Assembly (NCBI GenBank): GCA_964349045.1
Contig: CAYGFI010000118.1
Coordinates: 1 to 15,092 of the forward strand
DNA length: 15,092 nucleotides
Direction of reading: 5' to 3'
From: JACJXF01 sp964349045
Lineage (GTDB): Bacteria; Bacteroidota; Bacteroidia; Bacteroidales; GCA-2748055
The notes below the pieces were generated by a model, which worked only from the letters and a program-made list of their open reading frames with translations, ran no database searches and was not told where the DNA came from. The stretch's first letter is position 1. Each line of letters starts with the position of its first letter. Of the stretch, positions 12,891-15,092 are shown in pieces. The position numbers and the translations under genes are program-made.

Positions 12891-15083
12891 TCAATGCCCC
12901 ATTTCCGTCATAAATTTTAACCTGATCAGGCGAATATCCTCTTCCGTATAATTTTCCTCACCAAGCTCTTTCAAAGCATCGTCGAGTGAATCGGTTTCAG
13001 CTTCATCCCTGAAATAGTTATAGATTTCTTCCTGTTTATCTTCATCCATTACCTGGCTAATGTAATAGTCAAGATTAAGTTTGGTACCACTGTTGATGAT
13101 TGCCTCAATTTCAGTAAGCAATTCTGACATTTCAATTCCTTTGGAATCGGCAATATCGTCGAGTGCAATTTTGCGGTCGACACTCTGAATAATAAATACT
13201 TTTAATCCCGATTTATTTATTACAGACTTAACCACCATATCCTGGGGCCGGATAATTTCTTTCTCCTCAACGTAAGTATTTATAAGCTCAACGAACTCTT
13301 TACCATACCGCTGGGCTTTTCCTGCGCCCACACCGACGCAGTTCTGTAGTTCCTCCAAGGTGATCGGGTATTGAATGGACATATCCTCAAGTGAAGGATC
13401 CTGGAAAATCACAAAGGGTGGAAGTTTGGAATCCTTGGCAATTTTTTTCCTCAGGTCTTTCAGAATATTAAAAAGCTCTGTGTCAACACCCCCACCCCCT
13501 GCACCCCCACCTGCACCGGGTTCCGGTTCCGAACTTTCTTCGTAATCATGATCCTGAGTGAGCATAAATGACTGAGGATCTTTCAGATATTCATGTCCTA
13601 GCTCACTCAGATAAAGCAGACCATAATTTTCAATATCTTTCAGAACAAACCGGGCAATAAGCGCCTGACGGATGACCCCATTCCAGAATCGGATATCTTT
13701 ATCTTCACCGATTCCAAATATTTCGAGCTTATGATGGCTATATGCTTTGACTCCTGATGTTGCTTTTCCGGCAAGCACATCAGCAACATGATCCACCTTA
13801 AACTTTTCTTTTACCTCGAGAATAACATCGAGTACGTTAACCACATAGTCTTTTCCTTCAAATTCTTCCTTGGGGTGGATACAATTGTCGCAATTGTCGC
13901 AATTTTCCTCCATCACCTCTCCGAAATAATTAAGAAGTACTTTAGGACGGCAAACGGCAGACTCTGCATATGCAACTGTTTCCAGAAGAAGTTGCCTTCC
14001 GATTTCCTGTTCGGCTACAGGTTTTCCCTGCATGAATTTCTCCAGTTTCTGGATATCTTTATACCGGTAGAAAGCGATACATTTTCCTTCACCACCGTCA
14101 CGACCGGCCCGTCCCGTTTCCTGATAATATCCCTCAAGACTTTTGGGCATATCATAATGAATAACGAAACGAACATCGGGTTTATCAATTCCCATTCCAA
14201 AAGCAATGGTAGCGACAATAACATCCACCTCTTCCATGAGAAATTTATCCTGGTTCTGAGTACGTGTGGATGCATCCATACCGGCGTGATAGGGTAACGA
14301 CTTAATCCCGTTAACTTTTAAGGCTTCTGATAATTCTTCTACTTTCTTCCGGCTGAGGCAATAGATAATTCCTGATTTTCCTTTATTGTTAAGTATAAAC
14401 TTGATAATTTCTTTTGTGGCATTAATTTTTGGACGTACTTCATAATAAAGGTTATGCCGGCGGAATGATGATTTAAAAACATCGGCATCAAGCATTTCCA
14501 GATTCTTTTGGATATCGTGTTGCACTTTTGGGGTGGCTGTTGCAGTGAGAGCGATGATAGGAGCTGTACCTATTTTATTGATTATAGGACGTATTCGGCG
14601 GTATTCAGGCCTGAAATCGTGACCCCATTCCGAGATACAATGCGCTTCATCTACTGCATAAAAAGAAATCTTCACTCCCTTCAGAAAATCGATATTTTCT
14701 TCCTTTGTGAGAGATTCAGGCGCAACATAAAGCAATTTGGTAAGCCCGTTGGTAACATCCTCTTTAACTTTTGTAATCTGAATTTTTGTTAAAGAGGAAT
14801 TGAGAAAATGAGCTACTCCATCATTGGTACTGAAACTGCGCATTGAATCAACCTGATTTTTCATAAGAGCGATCAATGGAGAAATAATAATGGCCGTACC
14901 TTCCATTATTAATGCCGGAAGCTGATAACATAGCGACTTTCCACCACCTGTGGGCATGAGAACGAAAGTGTCATTCCCTTCCATGACATTCAGGATAATT
15001 TGCTCCTGAGTATCTTTAAAATTATCAAACCCGAAATATTTTTTCAGGTAATCATGTAAATAAGTATTTACTCCTTTGCCCAT
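12891..15083 (-). CDS. recQ: ATP-dependent DNA helicase RecQ
   Basis: This 730-residue 3'-5' DNA helicase acts in recombination and replication-fork repair. The order is: motif 0 near YFGFDNFKDTQEQ (16-28), Walker A MPTGGGKS (K49), motif II DEAH (145-148) followed by the RecQ aromatic-rich loop HCISEWGHDFRPEYR, helicase C domain with IVATIAFGMGIDKPDVRFVI and the YYQETGRAGRDG motif. The zinc subdomain has C378, C395, C398 and C401 (C-x16-C-x2-C-x2-C, normal). Next come the RQC winged helix (about 410-515), a glycine-rich linker (GAGGGAGGGG) and the HRDC domain (about 535-610). A helical C-terminal extension (about 625-730) follows, as in many Bacteroidota RecQ proteins. The start MGKGVNTYLHDYLKKYFGF fits the family; ATG is at 15083 and only nine upstream bases are visible, so a promoter cannot be assessed. 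All catalytic motifs are intact. It is probably followed by the ABC genes after 59 bases. Confidence 0.96.
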   Translation of the reverse strand: MGKGVNTYLHDYLKKYFGFDNFKDTQEQIILNVMEGNDTFVLMPTGGGKSLCYQLPALIMEGTAIIISPLIALMKNQVDSMRSFSTNDGVAHFLNSSLTKIQITKVKEDVTNGLTKLLYVAPESLTKEENIDFLKGVKISFYAVDEAHCISEWGHDFRPEYRRIRPIINKIGTAPIIALTATATPKVQHDIQKNLEMLDADVFKSSFRRHNLYYEVRPKINATKEIIKFILNNKGKSGIIYCLSRKKVEELSEALKVNGIKSLPYHAGMDASTRTQNQDKFLMEEVDVIVATIAFGMGIDKPDVRFVIHYDMPKSLEGYYQETGRAGRDGGEGKCIAFYRYKDIQKLEKFMQGKPVAEQEIGRQLLLETVAYAESAVCRPKVLLNYFGEVMEENCDNCDNCIHPKEEFEGKDYVVNVLDVILEVKEKFKVDHVADVLAGKATSGVKAYSHHKLEIFGIGEDKDIRFWNGVIRQALIARFVLKDIENYGLLYLSELGHEYLKDPQSFMLTQDHDYEESSEPEPGAGGGAGGGGVDTELFNILKDLRKKIAKDSKLPPFVIFQDPSLEDMSIQYPITLEELQNCVGVGAGKAQRYGKEFVELINTYVEEKEIIRPQDMVVKSVINKSGLKVFIIQSVDRKIALDDIADSKGIEMSELLTEIEAIINSGTKLNLDYYISQVMDEDKQEEIYNYFRDEAETDSLDDALKELGEENYTEEDIRLIRLKFMTEMGH
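13489..13517 (-). other. G-rich tract with quadruplex potential inside recQ
   Basis: The minus (coding) strand has three runs of five G (complement of 13489-13493, 13495-13499, 13504-13508) followed upstream by two GG pairs (13510-13511, 13516-13517), separated by 1-4 bases. It encodes the poly-glycine linker between RQC and HRDC. A two-layer quadruplex is possible; a canonical three-layer one lacks a fourth long G run. Confidence 0.5.
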
Positions 15084-15092
15084 TACTACCCC

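Noticed and set aside
13788..14297. 169-codon open frame on the plus strand opposite recQ
   Set aside because: It is antisense to the conserved helicase and zinc domains of recQ and has no recognisable protein features; the open frame reflects recQ codon use.
1..15092. CRISPR array, tRNA, rRNA, insertion sequence or prophage structural genes
   Set aside because: I looked for regularly spaced repeats, tRNA-like arms, transposase motifs and terminal repeats and found none. The phage-derived name of the Gp37/Gp68 family is not by itself evidence for a prophage.

Overview
The window looks like a piece of a Bacteroidota chromosome, probably Bacteroidales or a related order. The evidence is low-to-moderate GC, gene starts without Shine-Dalgarno sequences, two good matches to the Bacteroidota promoter (TTG/TTTG, about 20 bases, TAnnTTTG), exported proteins with a 'YSQ' cleavage region, and gene versions typical of that phylum: a bifunctional nuclease with a UVR tail, a CNT nucleoside transporter with a signal peptide, and a RecQ of about 730 residues. 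This is inference from sequence features; no taxonomic marker is present.

Positions 1-1500 look accessory. They hold the 3' end of a probable TcmP gene, then an intact Gp37/Gp68 (DUF5131) three-cysteine protein, which together form a known gene pair of unresolved function. A small toxin-antitoxin cassette with its own promoter follows. Its antitoxin is intact, but its ParE/RelE toxin is broken by a single extra base. Positions 1473-1821 have no convincing gene but contain hairpins, a degenerate 6-base tandem repeat and a possible decayed reverse-strand reading frame.

Positions 1822-2811 encode an exported protein with a regular seven-residue coiled-coil repeat followed by a probable outer-membrane beta-barrel. 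After a 265-base gap carrying a promoter comes a tight forward run from 3077 to 11001 with gaps of only 8-15 bases: bifunctional nuclease, nucleoside transporter, soluble multi-PAS hybrid histidine kinase, membrane-attached family 2 glycosyltransferase, and an OppC/DppC-type ABC permease with a large extra-cytoplasmic insertion. The spacing suggests one transcription unit, but the functions do not form an obvious pathway.

From 11085 to the end everything is on the minus strand. RecQ helicase comes first in transcription order, then an ABC ATPase of the BcrA/lantibiotic-immunity type (with an E-loop), then its ABC-2 type permease. The two converging units meet at a 30-base imperfect inverted repeat that probably terminates both.

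Most of the window is ordinary core genome. I see no clear new multi-gene system. The best candidates for a second look are the TcmP-DUF5131 pair cut by the left edge, the disabled toxin beside a live antitoxin, and the structured 1497-1686 intergenic stretch.
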